Assembly (NCBI GenBank): GCA_022566735.1
Contig: JADFIG010000002.1
Coordinates: 186,001-250,000 of the forward strand
From: Pseudomonadota bacterium
GTDB taxonomy: Bacteria; Pseudomonadota; Gammaproteobacteria; Burkholderiales; Burkholderiaceae_C
Direction: 5' to 3'
DNA length: 64,000 nucleotides
The notes beneath the pieces are model-generated. The model did no database searches, was not told where the DNA came from, and saw only the letters and a program-made list of their open reading frames with translations. A program made the translations under genes and the position numbers. Below, in pieces: positions 47,385 to 60,941 of the stretch (positions within the stretch are counted from its first letter, which is position 1; every line of letters begins with the position of its first letter).

Positions 47385-48800
47385 TCATACGGGCGCGGCG
47401 GCCTGCAGCCGTGCCAGCGCCCGCAGCGGCACGGTGGCCACCATCAGGGTGCCGTGCTGGGGGTCTTGCGGGTGGCGGGCCATGTCGGAGTGCACCTCGA
47501 AGCGTCCGCCGATCGAGGCCAGGCGCTCGCGCATGTTGCGCAGCCCGATGCCTTCGCGGGGCAGGGCGCGCAGGGCCTCCAGGTCGAAGCCCTGGCCGTT
47601 GTCGTTGATGCGCAGTTCGATCTGCTCGGGCTCGAAGCCCAGGCTCAGGTCCACGTGGCTGGCCTGGGCGTGCTTGACCACGTTGGTCAGGGCCTCCTGG
47701 GCCACCCGGAACAGCACCGTCTTGGCCTCGTCGGGCAGGGCGATGTCGGGGCCGTCGATGTGGGTGTCGATGCGCAGGCCGGTGTGCTCGCCGAACTCGC
47801 GTCCCAGGTGCTCCAGTGCCGCGGGCAGGCCCAGGTTGTCCAGCATGGCCGGGCGCAGGCTGTGCGAGAGGTGGCGCACTTCCAGCAAGGCGTCGTTGAG
47901 GCGGCTGAGGGCCTTGTCCAGCGCGGCCGGGTGGGGCTGGCCCTGGCGCTGCAGTTCGTCCACCGCCGACTCGATCAGCAGCTTGCCGGCCACGAGGGTC
48001 TGGCTGGTGCCGTCGTGCAGCTCGCGGGCCAGGCGGGCGCGTTCGTCTTCCTGTGACTGCACCACGCGGCGCGCCATCAGGCGCAACTGGGCGTCGGCCT
48101 CGCGGTGCTCGCTGAGGTTGAGCATCAGGCCGCTGATGCTGATGACCAGGGTGCCCCCGGCGGCCACGGCCATCAGCCAGCCGATGGTGGTGCGGATGTT
48201 GCGGTCCATGCCCTCGTCCAGCGCGGACAGGGTCTGCTGGATGTCGTCCAGGTACAGGCCGGTGCCGATCATCCAGCCCCAGGGCTGCAGCAGGGTCACG
48301 TAGCCCAGCTTGGGCACGGTCTGGCCGCTGGAGGGCTTGCGCCAGGGGAACTCGATGAAGCCGCCGCCCGCGCGCGCCTTGGCCAGCAGGAGCTGGATGG
48401 TGGGCTGGCCGCTGTTGTCGCGCAGCTCCCAGAGGTTGCGGCCCATCAGCTCGGGCTGGCGCGAGTGCATGAGCACGGTGCCGTGCTGGTCGTAGACGAA
48501 GAAGTAGCCGTCGGGGCCGTAGTTCATGCGGCCCAGCGCGTGCAGGGCGCGGCGCTGCTGGGTGGCGTCGTCGGCCCCGACGTTGTCCGGCGTGGTGTGC
48601 ACCGATTGCAGGGCGCTCAGGGCCAGGTCCATGTTGTGGCGCAACTCGGCCCGGCGCGCTTCCATGTAGGTCTCGCGCACCAGCGCGCGGGTCTGGCGGC
48701 CCAGGGCGTGCTGCTGCTCGAACATCGCCACGCCGATGAGCAGCAGGCTCAGGAGCAGCGGTACCACCGCCAGCAGCATGACCTTGGCTTTGAGTTGCAT
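47385..48800 (-). CDS. Cache-domain sensor histidine kinase, NarX-type HisKA_3
   Basis: [31 protein letters not shown] Cache-like; [23 protein letters not shown]-box; upstream starts up to 48845 or 48965 possible. Confidence 0.9.
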   Translation of the reverse strand: MQLKAKVMLLAVVPLLLSLLLIGVAMFEQQHALGRQTRALVRETYMEARRAELRHNMDLALSALQSVHTTPDNVGADDATQQRRALHALGRMNYGPDGYFFVYDQHGTVLMHSRQPELMGRNLWELRDNSGQPTIQLLLAKARAGGGFIEFPWRKPSSGQTVPKLGYVTLLQPWGWMIGTGLYLDDIQQTLSALDEGMDRNIRTTIGWLMAVAAGGTLVISISGLMLNLSEHREADAQLRLMARRVVQSQEDERARLARELHDGTSQTLVAGKLLIESAVDELQRQGQPHPAALDKALSRLNDALLEVRHLSHSLRPAMLDNLGLPAALEHLGREFGEHTGLRIDTHIDGPDIALPDEAKTVLFRVAQEALTNVVKHAQASHVDLSLGFEPEQIELRINDNGQGFDLEALRALPREGIGLRNMRERLASIGGRFEVHSDMARHPQDPQHGTLMVATVPLRALARLQAAAPV

Positions 48801-48963
48801 GGTGGTGGGGCGCTTGGGGCTTCTCGGGCGGGACGGGTGGCACATGCTAGCGCCTTCTTCCGAAGCCGACGTATCATGGCCGGTTGCCTTCGCCTCAGCC
48901 TGGGCCGCATCCGGTGCGGACGCGAGCCTCGCAGGCAGGCCTTTTTCTTGCTCCGAATCGCTC

Positions 48964-51918
<2,955 letters not shown>

Positions 51919-52009
51919 ACTGACCAAGGGATTGCCCGATGCTGGTCAGCCCCGTGGGCGAAGGGGTGAGACTGTGCCAAACTGGTGCAGTCACCTGTTC
52001 CTGAAGTGC

Positions 52010-53974
52010 ATGTCCAACGATGTCCCCTTGCCGCAGAGGTCCGCCATGGACCTGGGCCCGTCCACCGAGTGGCTGGACGGCTTCGGCATGGGCTGGCTGC
52101 TCAGCGACAGCGACGGACGGGTGTGGCGCATGGGCCCGCATGCCCGCCGCTGGCTCGGTGATGGCGTCCTGGCGCCCGGCCACGCCGGCTGGGCCTCGCT
52201 GGTGCACCCCCATGAGCAGGCCACCGCTGTCCAGGCGTGGGGCAAGCCCGGGCCGGTCGAGCAGCGCTGGCGCCAGGCCGATGGCCAGTGGCGCTGGTTC
52301 GAGCACCGCCTGCAGACCGCCGGTGAACACACCCTGCACCTGCTGACCGACATCCACGAGCGCAAGCGCCACGAAAGCTGGCTGAACGACCAGGCCGCGC
52401 TGCTCGAAAGCCTGCGCCGCCACCTGCCGGGCGTGTTCTACAAGCTGGAAGCCGACGAGCGCGGCGTGCCCCACGTCACCTTCGTCAGCGAGGCCGTGCG
52501 CGAGCTCTACGAACTGGAGCCCGAAGCCGTCGAGCAGGACATCACCCGCATCTTCGAGCGCGTCCACCCCGACGATGCCGAGCGCTTCCACGCCATCGTC
52601 GCCCACGCGATGAAGACCGAGGAAGACACCGCCTTCGAGTTCCGCGTCGTGCTGCCGCAAAGGGGCGTGCGCCACATCCTGGGCCGCGCCTGCACCGTCA
52701 AGCAAAGCGGTGGCCGGCACACGCGCTATGGCTACCAGTACGACATCACCGAGCACAAGCTGTTGCTGGATGCGCAGGTCCAGGTGCAGGCGGCCGAGCA
52801 GGCCAGCGAGGCCAAGTCCGAGTTCCTCTCGCGCATGAGCCACGAACTGCGCACCCCGCTCAACGCCGTGCTGGGTTTTTCGCAGCTGCTCAAGCTCAGC
52901 GTGGCCGAGCCCTTGGGGGCCGAGCAATGGGGGCGGGTGGACGTGATCGAGCGTGCCGGGCGCCACCTGCTGGACGTCGTCAACGACGTGCTGGACCTGT
53001 CGCGCATCGAAGGCGGCCACACCGCCATGACGCTGGAGCCGGTGCCGGTGCGCGAGGTCTTCGAGCAGGCCCTGGGCCTGGTCTCCTCGATGGCCAGCGA
53101 GCGCAGCATCGACGTCCAGATGGTGGCGAATGCCGCCCTGGGCGGCGCCTCCCGCACGCTGGCCGTCCAGGCCGACCGGCTGCGCCTGCAGCAGGTGCTC
53201 GTCAACCTGCTGACCAACGCCATCAAGTACAACCGCCCGCACGGCTGGGTGTGCCTGCGCGCCGAAGTCACGCCACAGGGCGTCAGCCTGACGGTCCAGG
53301 ACAACGGCCAGGGCATGAGCCTGGAGCAGCAGTCCCACCTGTTCGAGCCCTTCAACCGCCTGGGCGCCGAGCAGACCGAGGCCGACGGCACCGGCATCGG
53401 CCTGGTCATCGTGCGGCGCCTGGTGGAGCTCATGGGCGGACGCATCGACGTGCGCAGCCAGGCCGGGCAGGGCACCGAGGTGGTCGTGCAGCTGCCGCAA
53501 GCCGAGCTGCCCAGCGTGGCCGAGGTGCGCTCGGGCGGCCCCAACGACATGGCCCCGCCGGGGCGCGACACCATCGAGACACGCCAGACCTCGCAGGTCA
53601 GCATCCTGTGCGTCGAGGACAACGAGGCCAACATCGACCTGCTGCAAAGCATCATGGGCTTCCGGCCTGCCGTGGCCATGTCGGTGGCGCGCAGCGGGGC
53701 GCAGGCCCTGGAGATGGCCTTGCAGGAGCGCCCGGACCTCGTCCTCATCGACATGCACCTGGGCGACATGTCCGGCCTGGAGCTGGCCAGCCGCCTGGAC
53801 CGCGATGTCCGCACCGAGGGCATCCCGCGCGTGGCGCTGTCGGCCGATGCCATGTCGGCCACCATCCGCGAGGCCCAGGCCCGCGGCTTCCTGGACTACA
53901 TCACCAAGCCGGTGGACGTGCGCTTCCTGCTGGCGGCGCTGGACCGCATCGTCGAGGGCCTGCCCCCGCGCTGA
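52010..53974 (+). CDS. PAS-domain hybrid histidine kinase with C-terminal receiver
   Basis: EFLSRMSHELRTPLNAVLGFSQLL; ADGTGIGLVIVRRLVELMGG; ILCVEDNEANIDLLQSIM. Confidence 0.92.
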   Translation: MSNDVPLPQRSAMDLGPSTEWLDGFGMGWLLSDSDGRVWRMGPHARRWLGDGVLAPGHAGWASLVHPHEQATAVQAWGKPGPVEQRWRQADGQWRWFEHRLQTAGEHTLHLLTDIHERKRHESWLNDQAALLESLRRHLPGVFYKLEADERGVPHVTFVSEAVRELYELEPEAVEQDITRIFERVHPDDAERFHAIVAHAMKTEEDTAFEFRVVLPQRGVRHILGRACTVKQSGGRHTRYGYQYDITEHKLLLDAQVQVQAAEQASEAKSEFLSRMSHELRTPLNAVLGFSQLLKLSVAEPLGAEQWGRVDVIERAGRHLLDVVNDVLDLSRIEGGHTAMTLEPVPVREVFEQALGLVSSMASERSIDVQMVANAALGGASRTLAVQADRLRLQQVLVNLLTNAIKYNRPHGWVCLRAEVTPQGVSLTVQDNGQGMSLEQQSHLFEPFNRLGAEQTEADGTGIGLVIVRRLVELMGGRIDVRSQAGQGTEVVVQLPQAELPSVAEVRSGGPNDMAPPGRDTIETRQTSQVSILCVEDNEANIDLLQSIMGFRPAVAMSVARSGAQALEMALQERPDLVLIDMHLGDMSGLELASRLDRDVRTEGIPRVALSADAMSATIREAQARGFLDYITKPVDVRFLLAALDRIVEGLPPR

Positions 53975-53988
53975 GGCAGGCATCGGGC

Positions 53989-55611
53989 TCAGGCCTTCAT
54001 GAAGCCCAGGTCGTGGGTGCCGCTGCCGAACTGCCCCAGGTTGGGCAACAGGGCCAGCAGGTCGCTCTGGCCCACGCCCATCCACTTGCCCAGCGTGTAG
54101 GCGTACTGGTCCACCGAGGTGCTGGGGATGAGCACGCCGTTGTGGATCTGGTCGGGGCTGCTGAAGGCGCCCGTGCTGTCGGCCGAGCTGTACTGCGGGA
54201 AGCTGCCGTACACCTCGGTGCCGTTGACCGCCCCGCCCATGACGACGTGGTGCGAGCCCCAGCCGTGGTCGGTGCCATCGCCATTGCTGGTGAAGCTGCG
54301 CCCGAACTCCGAGGCCGTGAAGGTCGTCACCTGGCTGCGCAGGTCGCCTCCCGGCATCGCCGACAGCACGTTGTCGAAGTAGCCCAGGGCGTGGTCGAGC
54401 GAGGCCAGGCGGTCGGCCTGCTCGGCGATCTGGTTGTCGTGGGTGTCGAAGCCGCCCATGTTCACCATGAACAGCTGCCGCGTGATGCCCAGGTTGGCCG
54501 TGCGGTTGGTGTCGATCAGCCGCGCGATCATCTGCAACTGCAGCGCCACGCCGTTGAAGCGCTGGGTGCCGTCGATGGGGCTGGTGTATTTCAGCAGCGG
54601 GTCGCTGTAGATGTTGGTGACTCCGGCCGAGCTCCAGGGCGCATTGCCCAGCGGGGCCAGCTGGCTGCCCAGCAGGTCGCTGGCCGTCAGGGCGCGCTGC
54701 ACGAGCTTTTGCTGGTCCAGCACAAAGAGGCTGCTGCGTTCCGTGGGGCTGCCTCCGCTGCCGCCCAGGCCGCCCATGACCGAGGCGACCGCCGACTGCA
54801 GGCCGGCGTTGCCATAGATGCGGCCCGCGTTGCCCAGGGCCTGCACGCCGGTGGCGCCGCTCTGGTAGGGCAGCACCGCGCGGCCGGCCAGCCACACCGA
54901 GGTCTGGGCCGGGGTCATGCAGGTGAACAGGCGCTGGACGATGGCCGCGTCGCTGGCGCTGCGGCCCCCGCCGTTGCCCGACATCAGCAGGTCGCCCATC
55001 AGGCCGCCCCAGCCTTCGCCTGCGCCTTCGGGTTTGAACGATTGCCAGGTGGACTGCTGGTCGTTGTGCGAGAACAGCTTGGCCGGCTTGCTCGCCGTCG
55101 GGCTGGCGTAGTCGGCCTTGGTGGTCGGGCGGGTCAGCGGGCCCACGTTCGCCACCACGCAGGCGCGGCCGGCCTGGTGCATGGCCTGCAGCCGTGTCAG
55201 GGCGGGGTGCAGGGCAAAGGCGCGGCCCGCGTGGACGGCGCGTCCGGCGTGGCTGATGGGCAGCACGCCGCCCAGGCGCTCGGGTGCCGAGCCCGCCGCG
55301 CTCGACACCGGGGCCGTGCCGGCCTCCATCAGCGCGATCGAGGTGCTGCCGTCGGTGGGGCGGCGGTGGTAGAGGTAATGCCCCCAGGACGCGCTGTCCG
55401 TGGCCAGCACGGTGTTGAAGGCATCGTTGCCGCCATTGAAGAACAGGCACACCAGCGCGCGGTAGCCGCCGCCAGCGCTCTGCGCCGAGGCGCGCGTCAG
55501 GGCGCCCAGGTTCAGGCCGAAGGGCAGGGCGGCGCCGAGCGCGCCCATGCCGGCTGCGGAAGCCGCGTGGCGCAGGAAACGGCGGCGATCGGGGTGGGGT
55601 GTGTGGCTCAT
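53989..55611 (-). CDS. DUF1501 domain-containing protein
   Basis: RRRFLRHAASAAGMGALGAALPF Tat-like signal; YRALVCLFFNGGNDAFNTVLATD; SEFGRSFTSNGDGTDHGWGSHHVVMGG. Confidence 0.9.
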   Translation of the reverse strand: MSHTPHPDRRRFLRHAASAAGMGALGAALPFGLNLGALTRASAQSAGGGYRALVCLFFNGGNDAFNTVLATDSASWGHYLYHRRPTDGSTSIALMEAGTAPVSSAAGSAPERLGGVLPISHAGRAVHAGRAFALHPALTRLQAMHQAGRACVVANVGPLTRPTTKADYASPTASKPAKLFSHNDQQSTWQSFKPEGAGEGWGGLMGDLLMSGNGGGRSASDAAIVQRLFTCMTPAQTSVWLAGRAVLPYQSGATGVQALGNAGRIYGNAGLQSAVASVMGGLGGSGGSPTERSSLFVLDQQKLVQRALTASDLLGSQLAPLGNAPWSSAGVTNIYSDPLLKYTSPIDGTQRFNGVALQLQMIARLIDTNRTANLGITRQLFMVNMGGFDTHDNQIAEQADRLASLDHALGYFDNVLSAMPGGDLRSQVTTFTASEFGRSFTSNGDGTDHGWGSHHVVMGGAVNGTEVYGSFPQYSSADSTGAFSSPDQIHNGVLIPSTSVDQYAYTLGKWMGVGQSDLLALLPNLGQFGSGTHDLGFMKA

Positions 55612-55624
55612 GGGGCTCCCCGGC

Positions 55625-57424
55625 TCACTGTTGGACCATGAAGGCGGGCGACACCGCCACCAGCAGCACCGCCGCCTGCACGCGCTGGCGCTTGTGGGCC
55701 TCGGTGGTTTGCGGCATCCCGCCGATGGCGGTGACGGCCGCCGTGCGCGAAGCGCTGTCCAGCGGGTGGCCGATCAACTGGCCGGCCACGGTGTCGATCA
55801 GGTCGCTCGGTGTGGCCGCCTTGCCCAGCCACGCGCTGAAATCGAACTGCACGTCGTTGCGCTGCAAGGTGCTGTTCCAGTCGCCCCAGCCATTGGCCAG
55901 GATGTGGGCCACGAAGTTGGCATAGCCCAGCGCGGTCGTCTCGGTGGCGATCTGCGCTTCGGGGGCGACCAGGCCCTCGGCGGCGATGGCGCTTTGCGGC
56001 GGCCGGTAGCCCGGGCGGAAGAAGTTGAACACCGAGGGCGAACGCATCGGCGTCTGGCCGAGGGCGCTGGCCGCATCGCTGGTGTCGATGGCGCCGTAGA
56101 ACACCCCGCCGCTGGCCACATAGCGGTCGCTGCTGTGGGGCAGGGCGCGCAGCAGGTGGGCCAGGCGCAGCACCGGCTCACGCAGCTTGCCGTAGCTGTA
56201 GAGCGTGGCGCTGTCCGGGTGGCGGGCCTCGTCGTGCAGCAGGATGGCCTTGACCACCGCGCGCAGGTTGCCGCCGCTTTGGCGGAAGGTGCGCGTGATG
56301 TCGGCCACGTAGGCCTTGCTGGGGTTGCTCGTCACCAGGCGCTGGATGAGCTGGCGGCTGAGGAAGGGCGCGGTGTTGGGGTGGTTGGCCAGGGTGTCCA
56401 GCGCGACGCGCAGGCTGGCCTTCGGGTCGGGCGTGTCCTGGGCGGGGACGGTCACGCCGAGGAACTGCTTGATGCCGGGCTCGTGCGTCTGCGTGTAGCC
56501 CTGCATGGGGCTGATGTCCTGGACGATGGGCTCATGGCACTCGGTCGAGCGCCAGAAGCACTTCCACCACGGCGCACCCGACTTGGACGCCGGCCACAGC
56601 CAGCTGAAGCCGGTGAACACGCGCGCCAGGCCCTGGATGTCGCTGGCGGTGTAGGTTTCCACCGGCTTGCCGTTGCTCAGGCGTGGCTCGCCGCTGTCGT
56701 CCAGCGCGTACAGGCCGATGGAGAACAGCTGCATCACCTCGCGCGCGAAGTTCTCGTCGGGCACGCGGCCCTTGCCATCGGCCTTGACGTTGGCCATGTG
56801 CGAGAGGTACTGGCCCATGGCCGGGTGCATCGCCACGCCTTCGAGCAGGTCGCGGTAGCTGCTGGCGGACTTCTGCGTCAGCATGTCCAGGTAGCTGGCC
56901 GCGGTGCGCCCGGTGCCCACGGTGTTGATGGAGACCACGAAGATCTCCGACAGCGCGAAGGCCACGCGGTGGCGCAACTGCACCTGCTCGTCGCGGACGG
57001 CGTGGGTCCACCACGAGTAGATGACGTCTTCCGGGCGGCTGCTGTCGGCGCGGTTGAGGGCCGCGGCCGAGGCCTCCACGGTCTGCACGTGGCTGCGCTG
57101 GGGCTGGGCGTCGAACTGCTCGTCGATCCAGCGGCTGTAGCCCACGTCCTTGAGGTGCGCCACCTGGGCCGTGGTCGGGCCGAAGCTCGCCTGCTGGAGG
57201 AAACGGTGGGCCTCGGCGTCGTTGGACGGCTTGGCCGCGGCCTGCTCTCGGCCATCCGAGCTGTCGCCGCTGCTGCCGCCCCCGCATGCGCTCAGGGCCA
57301 GGGTGGCGCCGATGGCCGTGGCCGCGAGCAGGCGCTGCAGGACGCTGCCGTGGCCGCGCAAGCCAGGCGGGGCTGATGGCCGATGGCGCGGCGGCATCAG
57401 GGACAGGACGGGGATCGACGGCAT
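55625..57424 (-). CDS. DUF1800 domain-containing putative lipoprotein
   Basis: LALSACGGGSSGDSS lipobox; AHRFLQQASFGPTTAQVAHLKDVGYSRWIDEQFDAQ; NFAREVMQLFSIGLYAL. Confidence 0.9.
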   Translation of the reverse strand: MPSIPVLSLMPPRHRPSAPPGLRGHGSVLQRLLAATAIGATLALSACGGGSSGDSSDGREQAAAKPSNDAEAHRFLQQASFGPTTAQVAHLKDVGYSRWIDEQFDAQPQRSHVQTVEASAAALNRADSSRPEDVIYSWWTHAVRDEQVQLRHRVAFALSEIFVVSINTVGTGRTAASYLDMLTQKSASSYRDLLEGVAMHPAMGQYLSHMANVKADGKGRVPDENFAREVMQLFSIGLYALDDSGEPRLSNGKPVETYTASDIQGLARVFTGFSWLWPASKSGAPWWKCFWRSTECHEPIVQDISPMQGYTQTHEPGIKQFLGVTVPAQDTPDPKASLRVALDTLANHPNTAPFLSRQLIQRLVTSNPSKAYVADITRTFRQSGGNLRAVVKAILLHDEARHPDSATLYSYGKLREPVLRLAHLLRALPHSSDRYVASGGVFYGAIDTSDAASALGQTPMRSPSVFNFFRPGYRPPQSAIAAEGLVAPEAQIATETTALGYANFVAHILANGWGDWNSTLQRNDVQFDFSAWLGKAATPSDLIDTVAGQLIGHPLDSASRTAAVTAIGGMPQTTEAHKRQRVQAAVLLVAVSPAFMVQQ

Positions 57425-57629
57425 GGCTGCACCACTCGGTGGGCCCGGCGAGGCGGGATGGCGCGCCGGCATGGCTGCCAATCTGCCATGCGGCCCCTGG
57501 GGCATCCTGCAGCCGAATGCCTCAGCTGTAAGGGGCCGAAACAGCTGCGTCAGAAAAGGGCGAAGCCCGCGACATCCATCACGCCGCGGCTCAGGGCCAA
57601 GCTGAAGCCGCCCCGTCAGGAAAGCCGCT

Positions 57630-60452
57630 TCAGAGCAGCGGTGCCAGCGCGCGCTCGGCGTCGCCCAGGCTGTGGCCGGTGCGCGCAGCCCAGTCTTCCA
57701 GCTGGTCGCCCGCGATCTTGCCCACGTTGAAGTAGGCCGCCTCGGGGTGGGCCATGTAGAAGCCGCTGACGCTGGCCGCCGGCATCATCGCCAGGCTCTC
57801 GGTCAGGTGCATGTGGACCTCGTGGGCGTCCAGCACCTTGAACATGTCGCGCTTGACCGTGTGGTCCGGGCAGGCCGGGTAGCCCGGGGCCGGGCGGATG
57901 CCGCGGTACTGCTCCTTGATGAGCTGGGCCTTGTCCAGCGCCTCGGCCTCGGCGTAGCCCCAGAACTCCTTGCGCACGCGCTCGTGCATGCGCTCGGCGA
58001 AGGCCTCGGCCAGGCGGTCTGCCAGGGCCTTGAGCATGATGGCCGAGTAGTCGTCGTGGTGGGCCAGGAACTCGGCTTCCTTCTTCTCGATGTTCAGGCC
58101 CGCGGTCACGGCGAACATGCCGATGTAGTCGTCCTTGCCGCCGGCGTCGGCGCGCGGCGCGATGAAGTCGGCCAGCGAGCGGTTGGGGCGCCGGATTTTT
58201 TCACCGTTGGCGCCATCGACCACCGGGCGCTCCGTCTGCATGCGCAGCGGGTGCCAGCGCATCAGCTCGGTGCTGCGCGAGGCGTCGGCGTACAGCGCGA
58301 TGGCATCGTCATCGACCGTGTTGGCCGGGTACAGGCCGATCACGCCATTGGCGAGCAGCCAGCGGCCCTCGACGATCTTCTTGAGCATGGCCTGGGCATC
58401 GGCGTAGACGCGCTTGGCTTCCTCGCCCACCACCTCGTCGTCCAGGATGGCGGGGAAGGGCCCGGCCAGGTCCCAGGTCTGGAAGAAGGGACCCCAGTCG
58501 ATGTAGGCGGCCAGCTCGCCCAGGTCGTAGTTCTTGAACACGCGCCGGCCGATGAACTTCGGTGCCTCGGGCGTGTGCACGTCGAAGTCCACGTGCGCCT
58601 TGTTGGCGCGCGCCTCGGCCAGCGACACCATGGGCGTGGCCTTCTTGTTGGCATGCAACGCGCGCACCTTCTCGTAGTCGGCGTTCAGCTCGGCGATGTA
58701 GGCGGCCTGGCGCTCTTCGCTCAGCAGGTCGGAGCACACGCCCACCGCGCGCGAGGCATCGGGCACATAGACCACCGGGCCGCTGTAGTTCGGCGCGATC
58801 TTCACGGCGGTGTGCACGCGCGAGCAGGTCGCGCCGCCGATCAGCAGCGGCGTCTGGCGCTCGCGGAAATACGGGTCACGCTCCATTTCGGCGGCCACGT
58901 ACTGCATCTCTTCCAGGCTCGGCGTGATCAGGCCTGAGAGGCCGATGATGTCCGCGCCCACTTCCTTGGCCTTGTCGAGGATGTCCTTGCACGGGACCAT
59001 CACGCCCATGTTGACCACCTCGAAGTTGTTGCACTGCAGGACCACGGTCACGATGTTCTTGCCGATGTCGTGCACATCGCCCTTGACGGTGGCGATCACG
59101 ATCTTGCCCTTGGCCTTGGCATCGCCGCCGCCTTCGATCAGCAGCTTCTTTTCTTCTTCGATGTAGGGCAGCAGGTGGGCCACGGCCTGCTTCATCACGC
59201 GGGCCGACTTCACCACCTGGGGCAGGAACATCTTGCCCGCGCCGAACAGGTCGCCCACCGTGTTCATGCCGGCCATCAGCGGGCCTTCGATCACGTGCAG
59301 CGGGCGACCGCCACCGGCCTTGATCTTTTGGTAGCACTCTTCGGTGTCGGCCGTGATGAACTCGGTGATGCCGTGCACCAGCGCGTGGCTCAGGCGTTGT
59401 TCGACCGACACCGGCGCATCTTCCGTGCCGCGCCAGGCCAGCTTGGCCGAATCGTCCTTGGCCGCGCCCTTGACCTGCTCGGCGATCGCCAGCAGGCGCT
59501 CGGTGGGCGTCAGCGAGGTGTCTTCGCCTTCCTTGAACACGGGCTGGCGGTTGAGCACGATGTCTTCGACCAGCTCGCGCAGGTTGGCGTCCAGGTCGTC
59601 GTAGACGCCGACCATGCCGGCGTTGACGATGCCCATGTCCATGCCCGCCTGGATGGCGTGGTACAGGAACACGGTGTGGATGGCCTCGCGCACCGGCTCG
59701 TTGCCGCGGAAGCTGAACGACACGTTCGACACGCCGCCCGAGACCTTGGCGCCAGGCAGGTGCTGCTTGATCCAGCGCGTGGCTTCGATGAAGTCCACGG
59801 CGTAGTTGTCGTGCTCCTCGATGCCGGTGGCAATCGCGAAGATGTTCGGGTCGAAGACGATGTCTTCCGGCGGGAAACCGACCTCATCGACCAGAATGCG
59901 GTAGGCGCGCTCGCAGATCTCGGTCTTGCGCGCGAAGGTGTCGGCCTGGCCGACCTCGTCGAAGGCCATGACCACGGCCGCCGCGCCATAGCGCTTGACC
60001 AGCTTGGCCTGATGGACGAAGTTCTCGACGCCTTCCTTCAGCGAGATCGAGTTGACGATGCCCTTGCCCTGCACACACTTCAGGCCGGCCTCGATCACGT
60101 CCCACTTGGACGAGTCGATCATGATGGGCACCCGCGCGATTTCCGGCTCACCGGCGATCAGGTTCAGGAAGCGCACCATGGCGGCCTTGCTGTCGAGCAT
60201 GGCCTCGTCCATGTTGATGTCGATGACCTGGGCGCCGTTTTCCACCTGCTGGCGGGCCACGGACAGCGCATCCTCGAAACGCCCCTCCAGGATCATCCGC
60301 GCGAAGGCCTTGGAGCCGGTCACGTTGGTGCGCTCGCCCACGTTGACGAAAAGCGAGCCTTCGCCGATGAGCACGGGCTCCAGGCCGGACAGGCGCATCG
60401 GGGGCACGGTGGGGTGGGCGGACGGGGTGGAGGCGGGGGTGGACGAGCTCAT
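57630..60452 (-). CDS. metH: cobalamin-dependent methionine synthase lacking the N-terminal homocysteine-binding domain
   Basis: Starts at the pterin domain ([20 protein letters not shown]); B12 domain ([32 protein letters not shown]); AdoMet reactivation domain. Confidence 0.94.
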   Translation of the reverse strand: MSSSTPASTPSAHPTVPPMRLSGLEPVLIGEGSLFVNVGERTNVTGSKAFARMILEGRFEDALSVARQQVENGAQVIDINMDEAMLDSKAAMVRFLNLIAGEPEIARVPIMIDSSKWDVIEAGLKCVQGKGIVNSISLKEGVENFVHQAKLVKRYGAAAVVMAFDEVGQADTFARKTEICERAYRILVDEVGFPPEDIVFDPNIFAIATGIEEHDNYAVDFIEATRWIKQHLPGAKVSGGVSNVSFSFRGNEPVREAIHTVFLYHAIQAGMDMGIVNAGMVGVYDDLDANLRELVEDIVLNRQPVFKEGEDTSLTPTERLLAIAEQVKGAAKDDSAKLAWRGTEDAPVSVEQRLSHALVHGITEFITADTEECYQKIKAGGGRPLHVIEGPLMAGMNTVGDLFGAGKMFLPQVVKSARVMKQAVAHLLPYIEEEKKLLIEGGGDAKAKGKIVIATVKGDVHDIGKNIVTVVLQCNNFEVVNMGVMVPCKDILDKAKEVGADIIGLSGLITPSLEEMQYVAAEMERDPYFRERQTPLLIGGATCSRVHTAVKIAPNYSGPVVYVPDASRAVGVCSDLLSEERQAAYIAELNADYEKVRALHANKKATPMVSLAEARANKAHVDFDVHTPEAPKFIGRRVFKNYDLGELAAYIDWGPFFQTWDLAGPFPAILDDEVVGEEAKRVYADAQAMLKKIVEGRWLLANGVIGLYPANTVDDDAIALYADASRSTELMRWHPLRMQTERPVVDGANGEKIRRPNRSLADFIAPRADAGGKDDYIGMFAVTAGLNIEKKEAEFLAHHDDYSAIMLKALADRLAEAFAERMHERVRKEFWGYAEAEALDKAQLIKEQYRGIRPAPGYPACPDHTVKRDMFKVLDAHEVHMHLTESLAMMPAASVSGFYMAHPEAAYFNVGKIAGDQLEDWAARTGHSLGDAERALAPLL

Positions 60453-60511
60453 CCCCGCATTTTAAGAGGGCCGGCCACCGCCCGGGCGGTGTCGAGGCCT
60501 CAGATGCGGAA

Positions 60512-60540
60512 AGGGCCCGGCGCTTGTGGCGCGGGGCCCT
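60512..60540. terminator. GC-rich hairpin between metH and the DUF465 gene, possible terminator
   Basis: AGGGCCC...GGGCCCT-type arms; T-tract weak. Confidence 0.4.
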
Positions 60541-60629
60541 GAAAGCGCTGCGTCACCCACCCGTGCGGCGGGGCGCAGCCATGCCTTGCTCGTGACAGGC
60601 CGATGTCGGCCGAGGGTGCTGATCGGTGT

Positions 60630-60866
60630 TCAGGCCTTGAGTCGCGCGTACAACTCGTCCTTGAGCGACACGCGGCGCAGTTTCTTGGCCTCGAAATCGG
60701 CGGCCGAGGCGTGCTCGATGCCCGTCTCCAGGCGCACGATCTCCTTGTCCAGTTCTTCGTACTCGCGCTCCAGTCGGGCGAAGTGGGCATCACCCGTCTT
60801 GAGCGCGTGGATCTTGTCCTTCAGTTCGGGGAAATCTTTGGCCAGCGGGTGGTGGTCTTGGGTCAT
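60630..60866 (-). CDS. YdcH family protein (DUF465)
   Basis: MTQDHHPLAKDFPELKDKIHALKTGDAHFARLEREYEELDKEIVRLE; upstream start possible to 60905. Confidence 0.88.
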   Translation of the reverse strand: MTQDHHPLAKDFPELKDKIHALKTGDAHFARLEREYEELDKEIVRLETGIEHASAADFEAKKLRRVSLKDELYARLKA

Positions 60867-60941
60867 TCGTTTCATCTCCATGTCAGCGGGTTCGTTGGAA
60901 TCCATCTTGGCGTGCCACCGCTGCCACGGCCTTGCGGCAGA

